Shown here one piece after another: positions 34,044 to 43,619 of a stretch of DNA of 64,000 nucleotides. The stretch covers positions 1 to 64,000 of the forward strand of contig NZ_MCUN01000010.1 of NCBI RefSeq assembly GCF_002873455.1. Direction: 5' to 3'. The first letter of the stretch is position 1. Each line of letters begins with the position of its first letter. This DNA comes from Vibrio splendidus. GTDB lineage: Bacteria > Pseudomonadota > Gammaproteobacteria > Enterobacterales > Vibrionaceae. Position numbers and translations under genes: made by a program. Under the pieces are notes generated by a model. The model ran no database searches. It saw only the letters and a list, made by a program, of their open reading frames with translations, and was not told where the DNA came from.

Positions 34044-36013
34044 GAACCTGTGCCTTTTGGTAGGGTGACGATAAAGGTGGTGCCTTGGTGTTCAACCGAT
34101 TCCACGTGAATCGAGCCGCCAAAGTCTTTTATTATGTTGTATGCGATAGACAAGCCGAGCCCGAGCCCCTTACCTGTTGTTTTGCTGGAATAAAATGGGT
34201 CAAACAAATACGGGATATCTTCTTCAGGGATACCCAATCCGTTGTCCTTGACCGAAATCTGTATGGTGTTCGAAAACACTTGAGTAGAGATGCAGAGCTT
34301 AGGTTGCTCTTTGTGCTCAACGGCATCCAGAGCATTGCTGATCAAGTTAACCAATACTTGTTCCAAACGAATACTGTTGGCTCGAACCATCTGGTAACTT
34401 TGCGGTGAATACTGAATCGACACTGCGCTCAGTCTGGTTTCAAACAGATCAATCGCATCACCGACGACCTTATCCAACTCGACGTTATCAATCTTGCCAT
34501 CGCTCTTGCGTGAGAAGGCTTTTAAGTGACGAGTAATCGCAGCCACTTTATCTAATAAGACCTCGATCTTTTTCAGGTTCTCTTCTGCCCTGTCAGGCCT
34601 TTGCTTACCTAACCATAATTGAGCACTTCGAACGTGGCTATTCACAGCGGTCAGAGGTTGATTGATCTCATGAGTGATCCCAACACTTAGTTGACCTAGC
34701 GCAGCCAATTTCCCCGCTTGTATCAATTCGTCTTGGGTCACTCGTAATTTGGCTTCAGCTAAGGTGCGCTCTTCAACCTCTGCCTCTAATTTACGATTGG
34801 TTTGCTTAACGACTTTGGCCGTGGTTTGGAATACCTTCAGGTACTTGGCCATTTGCGTCACTTCGTCTTTGCCACGAATAGAAACCTCGGTATCTAAATG
34901 ACCGGTAGAAATCGCAAACATGTTGTCTTTGAGCTGTAAAAGCCGTTCTAAAATACTTTTACGTACGTAGAACCACGAAATGGCAGCGGCAGCCAATACG
35001 CTAAACAGAGAAAGAAAAAGAGAGAGCTGCTGATTCGATTGTAAAGACAGCTGCGCCAGCTGAATCGATTGGTCAATATTGCTATTCACCTTGCTGGTGT
35101 TGCTTTCGATCTGCACGGTTAACTGGTTCAAATGTTCACGGCTGTTTTGCAGGAAATATTGCTCTTGATAGAGATGATCGAGCGCTTTGTTTTTCATCCC
35201 ATACAAGCTGCTATCGCTTGAGGCAAGGTTATAGATCACTGTGAGTTGATGATCTAATTCAGGAAAATCATTTCTTAAATCACCACTGACCCAAAGCTTC
35301 CACCACTCTTCCCCGACTTGCTCTAGACGGTAGCTAGTGTAATCGAGCTCATTAAAGCTTGAGTCGTTATACAGCTTCTCTACTAAGCCTAATTGGTAAT
35401 AAAGCAGAGATTTCAACTGAGTATATTGGATTTGATCTTTGGCTGACTCAGGCAAACTATCGAGTGAATCACTGGCTTGTTGCAATAGAGGATAAAAGCC
35501 TTCAAGCAAATTACGAAGTTCTTGATTGAGTTGTTCTGACTCAATCTCACTTTGATACAACAGACTCAGACTATTATTAACTTGGGCGATAAGATCTTTA
35601 AAATAGGCATGATAGTCAGAAAAATGAACCATAACGCTATTCATTACTGAAATGGCCTCTTCAATTTTAAGCATCGCCTGTTTACGCTCTAAATTGGATT
35701 CAGCATCACTGAGTTGAGATGAAGTCGTGATAATCACACGCACCATATCATTAAGGCGTGCAGCGTTATCTAAGGCGGGGATTTCGCTCTCTTTTAATTC
35801 GACAAGGCGTTGGTTTAAATCGTCAAAGGTGAAGCTAGAGACAACTGAGAGGAAGATGGTGGTCATTGATAACATAGCCAATGCCAATACCAAGCGCAGT
35901 TCAATACCTTTCCAACCAAACCACTTGCGACGCGGGATTTTGATCGAAAATGGGCGCTCAAAACTGTCTTTGTTTTCTATCACCTCGGAGACATGACTAC
36001 TCACTCGCTCCAC
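34040..36013 (-). CDS. Membrane sensor histidine kinase (PgtB/DctB-like)
   Basis: A 657-residue kinase. TM1 lies about residues 36-60. A large, mostly helical periplasmic sensor with many Gln/Leu repeats extends to about residue 325, TM2 to about 348, then a HAMP domain (ILERLLQLKDNMFAISTGHLDTE). A coiled coil follows. HisKA is LGQLSVGITHEINQPLTAVNSH (His acceptor) and HATPase motifs are NLISNALDAVEHKE, DNGLGIPEEDI and GKGLGLGLSIAYNI. Long helical sensors of this type resemble PgtB, which senses phosphoglycerate. A GTG start is likely, but its exact position is uncertain. It pairs with the downstream response regulator. Confidence 0.9.
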   Translation of the reverse strand: MERVSSHVSEVIENKDSFERPFSIKIPRRKWFGWKGIELRLVLALAMLSMTTIFLSVVSSFTFDDLNQRLVELKESEIPALDNAARLNDMVRVIITTSSQLSDAESNLERKQAMLKIEEAISVMNSVMVHFSDYHAYFKDLIAQVNNSLSLLYQSEIESEQLNQELRNLLEGFYPLLQQASDSLDSLPESAKDQIQYTQLKSLLYYQLGLVEKLYNDSSFNELDYTSYRLEQVGEEWWKLWVSGDLRNDFPELDHQLTVIYNLASSDSSLYGMKNKALDHLYQEQYFLQNSREHLNQLTVQIESNTSKVNSNIDQSIQLAQLSLQSNQQLSLFLSLFSVLAAAAISWFYVRKSILERLLQLKDNMFAISTGHLDTEVSIRGKDEVTQMAKYLKVFQTTAKVVKQTNRKLEAEVEERTLAEAKLRVTQDELIQAGKLAALGQLSVGITHEINQPLTAVNSHVRSAQLWLGKQRPDRAEENLKKIEVLLDKVAAITRHLKAFSRKSDGKIDNVELDKVVGDAIDLFETRLSAVSIQYSPQSYQMVRANSIRLEQVLVNLISNALDAVEHKEQPKLCISTQVFSNTIQISVKDNGLGIPEEDIPYLFDPFYSSKTTGKGLGLGLSIAYNIIKDFGGSIHVESVEHQGTTFIVTLPKGTGS

Positions 36014-36317
36014 CTTCTTCTCATCATAAAATTAACAGGATCCGTCAATGATTCAATCAGTTAGGTGGTTTACCTATTTAATCTTAGATCTAATAGCTTT
36101 AGTGAAACTATTAAATGAAGAGTAATCATTAACATTTCACATAAGATATCATAACAATTATTTTATAAAGCTTGAGCTGTCTGTTTTGCGATAATAGAAA
36201 GTGACCTCACCGACAGAAACGTGATTACTTTATCAATACCAGCCGAGTAAAGTGAATTCATCAGTCTCAATTAAGCAGTAAAACTCACGTAATATTAATC
36301 AGTTAAGGTTTATTGAT
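36014..36317. other. Gene-free interval between kinase and dgcA
   Basis: About 300 bp, A/T-rich, presumably containing the kinase promoter. I found no coding frame, repeat or recognisable operator. Confidence 0.45.
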
Positions 36318-36319
36318 AC

Positions 36320-36355
36320 CAAAAAAAATCGCACAAGCTTTCACTCGTGCGATTT
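36320..36355 (-). terminator. Terminator after dgcA
   Basis: On the minus strand AAATCGCACGAG pairs with CTTGTGCGATTT and is followed by a long T run (complement of the A tract at 36321-36328). Confidence 0.9.
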
Positions 36356-36396
36356 CATTTGTGGCATGTCCATCTACTAGCTGAAACTAAACGATC

Positions 36397-37383
36397 TTAG
36401 AGAATGATCATCCCATCTCGATAAGTCAGTGCTGGCGAAACATCTTGCCCGAGTAACACAGGGCCATCGAGGTCGACAATCTCAGATTGAACCGCAATAG
36501 GTAATGCTGCACGCATCGCCAATGAGGTACCTAACATACAACCCGACATCAGAGTAAATCCTAGCCTTTGAGCTTCTTCAGCAAGTACCAATGCTTCGGT
36601 CAAGCCACCCGTTTTATCGAGTTTGATGTTGACCATTTCATACTTACCCAACAGCGATGAGAGCTGTGAAGTGGTATGACAGCTTTCATCAGCACACAAT
36701 GGGATCGGGTGCTTGATGTGTGCCAGTGAGGCATCATGTTGCTGTGGAAGAGGTTGTTCGATCATCGCAATATCAAACTCTGTTAGTTGATTAAACAACT
36801 CTTCGAGATTCAACCCTGTCCAGGCTTCATTGGCATCCAGTACAATCTGAACATCTGCCGCAGCTTCTCGCACAGCACGAACACGCTCTACTACCTGCTC
36901 GCCATCAAGCTTCACTTTTAGAAGTTTCGCCCCATTCGCCACATAATCTCGAGCTTGTGTCGCCATCGCTTCCGGTGTGCCAATGGAGACTGTCATTGCA
37001 GTCACGATTTGAGCAGGTAACTCAAACAAGCTATTTGGAAACGTCTGTTCGTTCTGCTGCGCTTCAAAATCCCAAAGCGCACAATCGACCGCATTTCGCG
37101 CTGCTCCTCCAGTCAATAAAGACTGAAGATGATCTCTTAGCTCTGCGGGATCGGTAACGCCTCGTTCAAACATAGCTTCAAGGGCACTAGACGCTTGTTG
37201 AATTTGCGCTAACACAGACTCCGATGACTCGCCGTATCGTGGGTAAGGCGTACATTCGCCCTGAGCTTGTTTACCACCATGTTCAATGTAAACACGAACA
37301 ACGTGACACTCAGTTCGGCTGCCACGAGAGATGCGAAAAGGCGTTTGCATCGCGATAGTAATGGGTTCTGCTGTAATCTTCAT
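36397..37383 (-). CDS. dgcA: Dipeptide epimerase / N-acetyl-D-glutamate racemase (DgcA-like)
   Basis: A 328-residue enolase-superfamily enzyme of the L-Ala-D/L-Glu epimerase type. It has GECTPYPRYGES near the N-terminus, the catalytic lysines of LLKVKLDG (KxK), metal ligands in VLDANEAW, MIEQPLP and CADESCH, and the second lysine in VNIKLDKTGG. On its own it would be a YcjG-like epimerase. Its neighbour dgcN makes N-acetyl-D-glutamate racemase the better call, as in the D-glutamate pathway known from marine bacteria, where DgcN acetylates D-Glu and DgcA epimerises it. Transcribed after dgcN with a 57-bp gap. Confidence 0.85.
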   Translation of the reverse strand: MKITAEPITIAMQTPFRISRGSRTECHVVRVYIEHGGKQAQGECTPYPRYGESSESVLAQIQQASSALEAMFERGVTDPAELRDHLQSLLTGGAARNAVDCALWDFEAQQNEQTFPNSLFELPAQIVTAMTVSIGTPEAMATQARDYVANGAKLLKVKLDGEQVVERVRAVREAAADVQIVLDANEAWTGLNLEELFNQLTEFDIAMIEQPLPQQHDASLAHIKHPIPLCADESCHTTSQLSSLLGKYEMVNIKLDKTGGLTEALVLAEEAQRLGFTLMSGCMLGTSLAMRAALPIAVQSEIVDLDGPVLLGQDVSPALTYRDGMIIL

Positions 37384-37440
37384 AATTTCACTCGGTTGAT
37401 GTTCGCTTTAACAAATGGAAACGTAGAAATGATGAAGTCG

Positions 37441-38448
37441 TTAAAGTGAATGTCGCAAATGATCAGTAATGTGTTGTACACCAAAACGAACCGGGTCCGT
37501 CACTGGTACTTGATAAAGTGTGGTCCATTCTTGGCACAATGTCTCAGCATCTTCAATGCTAATCGCCGATGTGTTTAAACAGATACCGACCAGTTTCACG
37601 TCTGGGTTCGTCAATCGCGCTGCTTGCAAGTTAGCTTCAATGGTCTGCTCTATGCTTGGCAATTGAGCATGAGGAAGGTTGCGAATGTGTGGTCGCCCTA
37701 CTTCGTGACATAGCACCAAAGCGTCAGCTTGTGCGCCATGCAATAACCCCAAACTCACGCCTGCAAAAGACGGATTGAACAACGAACCTTGGCCTTCAAT
37801 GATGTCCCAATCGTGGTCAGTAAAATCGGGGCTAATCGCTTCAACCGCGCCGGAAATGAAATCCGCGACCACAGCATCAATCGAAATACCGCGACCTTCA
37901 ATCAAGATACCTGTCTGCCCTGTCGCTTTAAACTGAGCTGACGTTCCCGCTTGTTTAAGCGATTTTTCAATGGCCAACGCCGAGAACATTTTTCCTACTG
38001 AGCAATCGGTTCCGACCGTAAGCAGGCGCTTACCCTGACGAGGCTTACCATTACCCACGTTCAGGTCACCATCAAAATGGCGTACATCATGAAGCTTAGT
38101 CAATCCTCGCTGCTGCATGTCAGCAAGCGGTGAGAATTCACTCAAGCGCTGGTGCATGCCCGATGCAATCTCAAATCCCATTTCTGCTGCTCCCATTATG
38201 GTTGGCTGCCAAGAGTCAGGAATAACGCCACCTGGGTTTGCCGTACCAATCACTAGGGTTTTCGCGCCCTGTGCTTGTGCCTCTTGCAAGGTCATGTCCG
38301 TTAAGCCAAGTGAAACTGTGTCGTCGGTTAAACGCAGTTGGCCTAGGCAGATTTCTGGTCGCCATTGATGAATACCACGAGCCGTTTTTGCTGCGAGTGG
38401 GTCAGTAACATCCCCAAGAAAAAGAAGATAAGGTTGAGCGATAGACAT
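37441..38448 (-). CDS. dgcN: D-glutamate N-acetyltransferase (DgcN, DUF1611)
   Basis: A 335-residue DUF1611 protein. It begins AQPYLLFLGDVTDPLAAKTA, has GTANPGGVIPDSW, a P-loop-like VGTDCSVGKMFSALAIEKSL, KATGQTGILIEGRGISIDAVVADF, and HDWDIIEGQGSLFNPSFAGV. DgcN of marine bacteria acetylates D-glutamate as the first step of its conversion to L-glutamate. The ATG at 38448 is chosen because TTAGGA lies 6 nt before it, whereas the ATG at 38454 abuts that site. It precedes dgcA in an operon and lies beside a LysR gene that is probably its regulator. Confidence 0.87.
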   Translation of the reverse strand: MSIAQPYLLFLGDVTDPLAAKTARGIHQWRPEICLGQLRLTDDTVSLGLTDMTLQEAQAQGAKTLVIGTANPGGVIPDSWQPTIMGAAEMGFEIASGMHQRLSEFSPLADMQQRGLTKLHDVRHFDGDLNVGNGKPRQGKRLLTVGTDCSVGKMFSALAIEKSLKQAGTSAQFKATGQTGILIEGRGISIDAVVADFISGAVEAISPDFTDHDWDIIEGQGSLFNPSFAGVSLGLLHGAQADALVLCHEVGRPHIRNLPHAQLPSIEQTIEANLQAARLTNPDVKLVGICLNTSAISIEDAETLCQEWTTLYQVPVTDPVRFGVQHITDHLRHSL

Positions 38449-38539
38449 GAGCATTCCTAATTAATAAGTCCTTGTATGGGTTTACTTTAATTAAGAATTT
38501 GAAGGCTGCCGAATACCTATTTATGGCGAGCCTATAACC

Positions 38540-39430
38540 TTAAGTTATAGGTTGAGTATGGCTCTTCAATGAAGCGATAAATTGCTTAACGGAAATCGAC
38601 TGAGGGGTGTGTTCTGCGCAAAGCATCGACACTGAGAATTGGATCTCTTGTTGCAATTACAACACACAAACCAGATCGTCATGTTGATACTGTTCTGCCG
38701 TCCACGGATCCACAATCGCAAACCCCACTTGGTGCTTCACCAGTTCCGCCGCCGCGCTATATCCACGTACAGTTATCGGATGATGATAATGCTCATCTCG
38801 CGCAATAAGGCTTTGATGTAATAGAAGACCTAATGGATCGCGGCTATCGAGCCCGATGATTGGCAAAGGATAATTGATCAGATCATCGAGGGTTAATTCT
38901 GTAGGTAACTGTTCAATAGTGTGGGATGGAACCAAAACCTTGAGTGATTCGGTTAAGAGCGTTTCACTTAATATTGCAGGCGGTGTTTCGTCCCCAAACG
39001 CGATAGCAATATCAAGCTCATGCTTTAACAGCCCAGCACATAGTTCATCACGGTTGGCAGTCAGTAACTCAAAAGAGAGCTCTTGTACTCGAGACATTTG
39101 GGCTATCACCGGAGTCAGCAATTTAGTCGCCAGTATCGGCGGCGCACCAATACGTAAATGCTGATGTCCTTGCTTCACTTTGTTGGTCAGAGATCGAAAT
39201 TGACCCAATTGCTGATACACCTTTTCCGCTTCTGGCAGTAAGGTTTTTGCTTCAACCGTTGGTACTAAGCGCCCTTTAACTCGTTCGAATAAACCAAACC
39301 CGAGTTGTTGCTCAGTGTGCGCCAAAATACGGGTCACATTGGGTTGCGACACATGTAGATTACGTGCGGCTCCAGATACGGTTCCGGTTTGCATGATGGC
39401 ATAAAAGACTTCCAACTGTCTTAGGTTCAA
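38540..39430 (-). pseudogene. LysR regulator (DgcR-like) interrupted by an in-frame stop
   Basis: The frame starts with TTG (or ATT two codons earlier) behind AAGGA and encodes a LysR protein with HTH QLEVFYAIMQTGTVSGAARNLHVSQPNVTRIL. It runs 257 residues to a TAA at 38657-38659, ending DLVCVL. The same frame then continues without a break for 38 codons (LQQEIQFSVSMLCAEHTP, then SVKQFIASLKS) to a TAA at 38540-38542. That continuation is a normal LysR C-terminus, and the sum of 296 codons is the usual length. One substitution would restore it. The truncated protein may still bind DNA. Position beside dgcN suggests the D-glutamate regulator. Confidence 0.82.
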
Positions 39431-39515
39431 ATCAATGTCCTTTTGGGTTCACTTGCCTATTTAACTTATCTATTTAACTATCTATCCAGTTATCTAATCC
39501 GTTACCTGAACGAGT

Positions 39516-40352
39516 TTATTTTAGTAACGCTTCTATCTTAGGCTGGAGCACTTTTGACCAAGCTTGATAAGCCTTCGCATTCAAGTGCAAGTCATCACAC
39601 GAGTACTCATTCGATAGAATCTGATTAGGTGACAAGACTGAATTCACATCTAAGAACGCAATGCCTTGCTGGGAACAGTACTCGCTTATCTTGCTATTGA
39701 GTAGCTCAACCGACGAATTCAAACCTTGCAGTTTCGAACCAACATAAAGCGTTGATTGCACCAAGATTCGAATATCGTTTTCTTGCCACACTTCAAGCAT
39801 ATCAATGTAGTTCTGGTAGATATGTTCAACATCATAACCCTGCGCTAAATCGTTTATCCCTGCCATAAAACACACCAACTTTGGATTCACATTCAACGTG
39901 GTATCAATACGGCGCAACATGCCCGTTGTGGTATCACCCGCCAAGCCACGGTTGACCATCGAGATATCGCGGAAAATATCCGCCCACGGGGCCCACTCGG
40001 TGATCGAATCACCAAACATCACTAGGTCTGCATTTGGGGAAAAATGGCGGTGATTATCTGATGTCATGATGTAACGGCTCATGCTATGGCCTCGTTGTTG
40101 AATCTCAGACTGAACAGCGACCGCCTTAAGGATGTCACTATCCGGCGTGGTGCTATCGAATTGAGCCAGTAACCCTTCAATGTGAGGCTTGAAAGGGCTC
40201 AGACGAGTATTTAATTGATGCTGTTCTTTAAGGGAAGATAACCTCTCTAATAGTGCGTATAGAGAGCTATTTTGACCAAATTCTTGGAATAACTGATACA
40301 GATCGAGGACAGGGTGTTGTTGCAGCGCGGCAAGTAATTGCTTGTCTTCCAT
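39516..40352 (-). CDS. SGNH/GDSL-family hydrolase with N-terminal helical extension
   Basis: A 278-residue protein. The first 95 residues are helical and Gln/Leu-rich, without a signal peptide. The rest is an SGNH hydrolase: block I LVMFGDSITEWAPW (nucleophile Ser), block II with the oxyanion Gly in NRGLAGDTTTGML, block III CFMAGINDLAQGY (Asn), and block V CDDLHLNAKAYQAW (Asp and His). Such enzymes deacylate lipids, polysaccharides or peptides, here most likely cytoplasmic. The start lacks a strong ribosome-binding site. No operon partner is visible. The substrate is unknown. Confidence 0.85.
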   Translation of the reverse strand: MEDKQLLAALQQHPVLDLYQLFQEFGQNSSLYALLERLSSLKEQHQLNTRLSPFKPHIEGLLAQFDSTTPDSDILKAVAVQSEIQQRGHSMSRYIMTSDNHRHFSPNADLVMFGDSITEWAPWADIFRDISMVNRGLAGDTTTGMLRRIDTTLNVNPKLVCFMAGINDLAQGYDVEHIYQNYIDMLEVWQENDIRILVQSTLYVGSKLQGLNSSVELLNSKISEYCSQQGIAFLDVNSVLSPNQILSNEYSCDDLHLNAKAYQAWSKVLQPKIEALLK

Positions 40353-40672
40353 GGTGTTATCTAACCCTTCAATTATCTAATGATGAACCAAAGATAATAT
40401 CCGATTGCTTACGGGATAGATAACATTAGAAACAGAGAATGACTTATTATCAACAAGGCTGTTTACATACCGCATAAAAATATCTTCCTGGACAAATCTC
40501 GTTCCGACTCAAAAATCAGCACTTCATCATAATATGTATAAGAAATTAGCCACATATTGTGACCTCAATCTCTCAGCCTACCGTCTACTCCTATTGCCAC
40601 TATTTAACGGAGGATTTATAGAATATCAGGATGGTGAATAATAAGTTAAATCATAATAATAAGGACCTTAAC

Positions 40673-42691
40673 GTGAAACTTTCTCTATCCAATACCGCGT
40701 TGGCCGTTACCGCCATCCTACTTGCAGGTTGCCAATCTGCACCTGAATCAGTTCAAGAACCAACAGCATACCAATGCCAAGCGAATACGAATGCCAACGT
40801 GAATGACTTGAGAATCTATCAAGTGATGGTCGAAAGCTTTGTCAATGGCGATGACTCAATTGGTCATGGGACTGGCTACGGAACCAGTCACCATAACGGA
40901 GATATCCAAGGTATTATCGACTCACTTGATTACATTGAATCTCTTGGCATGAACGGTATTTGGCTAACTCCAATCTTTAATTCAGAGCCTATCGAAAACC
41001 AAGACCACTGGGCTGATAGACTGGATGCAACCGGTTATTTTGCCACTGATTATTTTAATATCGACCCTAGATTTGGCTCGATGGAAGAAGCTAAAACCTT
41101 AGTTGAAGAAGCGCATGCTCGAGGGCTTTATGTCTTCTTTGATGGCGTATTTGGCCACCACAAAAAAAACGTAGTGCCGTCACCAACAGGTAAGGTGCCC
41201 CAAGGAGAGGATAATCCAGTATCATACCCTGAGAGCCTAGCCTTCTATCAAGAAGTTGCCGAGTATTGGATCAAAGAGCTCAAAATTGATGGTTGGCGCT
41301 TAGATCAAGCTTATCAAGTGCCAAAAGAAGCTTGGAGTCAAATCAGAGAAACGGTAGACACCGCATCTTCTCAAGTCGAATACGTAAACAGCGAAGGTAA
41401 AACCGTGAACCCTCTGGGTTATATGGTCGCGGAAATTTGGGCAGGTGAGAACCGCATCATAGAAACTGGTTACGGTTCAAATGAAGCGCCGGCCTTATGT
41501 TCTGCGTTTGATTTCCCGATGCGCTACCGCCTGACGGAAACATTTGCTGTAAACGAAGCTGGCGTGGGGAACAAAGGTGGAGAGTGGCTTGCAGAAGGCA
41601 TGTCTTTACATTCGTTATACCCAGACCACGCAAAGCCAAATTTAATGATCGGTAACCATGACCTTGTGCGCTTTGGTGACTTATTACAGCGCGGTGATAT
41701 CGCTTCTCCACAAGACAAAGAATATTGGCAGCGCTATAAAGCGGCATTTTCATTCCAAGCAGCTTATACCGGCCCAATTACGACCTACTATGGGGACGAG
41801 ATTGGCGACCAGCTAGAGGGGTTCTCCGATAAAGTTTGGACTGATGACTGTGCAATTAATGGTCTGTGTGATGATCACGTAGCCCGTACTAGCGGTAAAA
41901 TTGAAGGTGTCACAGCCCAACTCAATGCGCACGAAAAAGACTTAAAGCAATACGTGACAAACTTGATGAAACTGAGAGAAACGCACCCCGCTCTATCACA
42001 AGGTAAACGTACAAACCTGATGGCCAATGATGTCGCCTATGTCGATCACAAAGCCTATGAAGGCGATGCTGTTATCTACGCAGTGAACGTTACCAACAAA
42101 GAACAAATCATAAAACTAACCAAAGAAAAATCAGGCTCCGTAGCTGATCTGAAGGATATTGAATCCAAGCAATCGGTCTCAGCTATTGGTGGTCATTACT
42201 CTATCGTTCTAAGCCCATTTGAAGCTCGTTTCTTGTCGATAACACAGCCAAGTGAGAAAGGGCCAATCGCGGCGATACTAGCGACAGGAAATGAAGTTGG
42301 ACAAGGCTTCATGGCTCAATGTGACAATCCAACAATAAAAGCTGAAGGCCCTATTTCGAGCCCACTTTATGTGGTTGGCAACTTTGCTGATTCAGGTTGG
42401 AAGCACGTGGATCAACGAGAGTTTGAATATAAAGGTGATAACACTTACCAAGTCGTCACCACTGAAACGCCTGGCAGCTATCGCATGCAATATGCTTCAA
42501 AAGCTTGGTCACCTCAGTTTACAGCTGATGGGCTCAACCTGAAACTAGGGCAACTTAACTCATTAACTAAAGGTGGTTACGGGCAAGATACCGCAGTCAC
42601 TATTCGTAATGCAGGACAGTATGTATGGAGCTTAAAATTTGATGATGCAGGGCAACCACTCAAAATCATGGCTTCCAAATGTACTGAATAG
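40673..42691 (+). CDS. Lipoprotein alpha-amylase family glycosidase (GH13)
   Basis: A 672-residue exported GH13 glycosidase. The signal peptide has a lipobox (ILLAGCQS), so it is an outer-membrane-type lipoprotein. Catalytic region motifs are VFFDGVFGHH, WRLDQAYQ (nucleophile Asp), VAEIWAGEN (acid/base Glu) and MIGNHDLVRFGD (NHD). An anti-parallel beta C-domain follows, then a C-terminal starch-binding-like module of about 110 residues (LYVVGNFADSGWKHVDQREF and on). The GTG at 40673 has AAGGA 7 nt upstream and starts directly at the signal peptide, so it is preferred over an ATG at 40631. Probably degrades extracellular or periplasmic alpha-glucans. Confidence 0.88.
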   Translation: MKLSLSNTALAVTAILLAGCQSAPESVQEPTAYQCQANTNANVNDLRIYQVMVESFVNGDDSIGHGTGYGTSHHNGDIQGIIDSLDYIESLGMNGIWLTPIFNSEPIENQDHWADRLDATGYFATDYFNIDPRFGSMEEAKTLVEEAHARGLYVFFDGVFGHHKKNVVPSPTGKVPQGEDNPVSYPESLAFYQEVAEYWIKELKIDGWRLDQAYQVPKEAWSQIRETVDTASSQVEYVNSEGKTVNPLGYMVAEIWAGENRIIETGYGSNEAPALCSAFDFPMRYRLTETFAVNEAGVGNKGGEWLAEGMSLHSLYPDHAKPNLMIGNHDLVRFGDLLQRGDIASPQDKEYWQRYKAAFSFQAAYTGPITTYYGDEIGDQLEGFSDKVWTDDCAINGLCDDHVARTSGKIEGVTAQLNAHEKDLKQYVTNLMKLRETHPALSQGKRTNLMANDVAYVDHKAYEGDAVIYAVNVTNKEQIIKLTKEKSGSVADLKDIESKQSVSAIGGHYSIVLSPFEARFLSITQPSEKGPIAAILATGNEVGQGFMAQCDNPTIKAEGPISSPLYVVGNFADSGWKHVDQREFEYKGDNTYQVVTTETPGSYRMQYASKAWSPQFTADGLNLKLGQLNSLTKGGYGQDTAVTIRNAGQYVWSLKFDDAGQPLKIMASKCTE

Positions 42692-42728
42692 TCATATTTA
42701 AGGACGACTAAAAACCGCGATAAACCAC

Positions 42729-42786
42729 AAAAGAGCCCCTTATATGCCTTTGACTAGAAAATAGTGGGTAATAGGGGGCTTTCTTC
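42729..42786. terminator. Terminator after the amylase gene
   Basis: AAAGAGCCCCTTAT can pair with ATAGGGGGCTTT across a loop of about 30 nt with one bulge, followed by TTC. The outer A/T symmetry allows use by the converging gene. Confidence 0.6.
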
Positions 42787-42832
42787 AATCTACATGGACC
42801 TTAACGAAACCGAGTACTAATTAGAACGATAT

Positions 42833-43345
42833 CTATACCGACTTCACTTGTAAATGATTACGGTTATCACGGCTTTTCTTAATCAGCTCGTTGCTCTCGT
42901 CCATTTCATCTGACTTAGCAAGGCGATCATAAAGTAGCACGTTGACCGTCGCAGCTAGATTCATACAGCCTACCGTTGGTACATACACAACGTGGTCAGC
43001 TCGGTCTGCAACATCTTGAGAAATAGAACCGTCTTCAGGGCCAAATATATAGATAGCATTTTCCGGGTGTTTAAAACGCGGCAGCGGTGTCGCACCCTCT
43101 GCTAGTTCTACACACACAATCTGTGTTTCTGTATCAAGGTTATCTAAAAATGACTCGACACTAGTCAGCGGAATAGTGCGAGTTGCACTCTTAGTGTCAG
43201 TGTGGAATTTAGCGGCTTTTTCGTAGCGTAGCCCTGTGTATTTAACTTCGTCGACTTGGTAACAGCCAGCCGCTCGCATAACAGCACCAACATTCGTCGG
43301 ACTCTTTGGGTTAGTTAAACCAATAGTGACATGGCTTTTGTTCAT
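42833..43345 (-). CDS. TrmH-family (SPOUT) RNA methyltransferase
   Basis: A 170-residue SPOUT 2'-O-methyltransferase of the TrmH/TrmL class. Motif 1 is LTNPKSPTNVGAVMRAAGCY, motif 2 YIFGPEDGSISQDV, and motif 3 VYVPTVGCMNLAATVNVLLYDRL, which together form the SAM-binding knot. The protein is the size of TrmL (YibK), but the N-terminus differs, so the RNA target is unassigned. The ATG at 43345 is preferred over a GTG four codons upstream. It is monocistronic. Confidence 0.88.
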   Translation of the reverse strand: MNKSHVTIGLTNPKSPTNVGAVMRAAGCYQVDEVKYTGLRYEKAAKFHTDTKSATRTIPLTSVESFLDNLDTETQIVCVELAEGATPLPRFKHPENAIYIFGPEDGSISQDVADRADHVVYVPTVGCMNLAATVNVLLYDRLAKSDEMDESNELIKKSRDNRNHLQVKSV

Positions 43346-43619
43346 GAATTTTCTCACTTAACGAATAAACATAGCAAGGTGCTACAAAGGGCCGCATTCT
43401 ACCAAAGCAACGTCGAATTCAAAAGCATCGATACAAACTCGCTTTTTCGCTCTTAAGCCTCTAATTGCAAGGCTTCTCACTTGAAAAACTTAACCATCAT
43501 CATATTTATCAAACAAAAACTCTCTAGAGTAACAATTAGACAACAAGCCCATTTACATTTTGAAACCACATTAATAATGTGTTGAAAATTGCATGAGAAA
43601 ATCACACAGGAAGCGTGAC

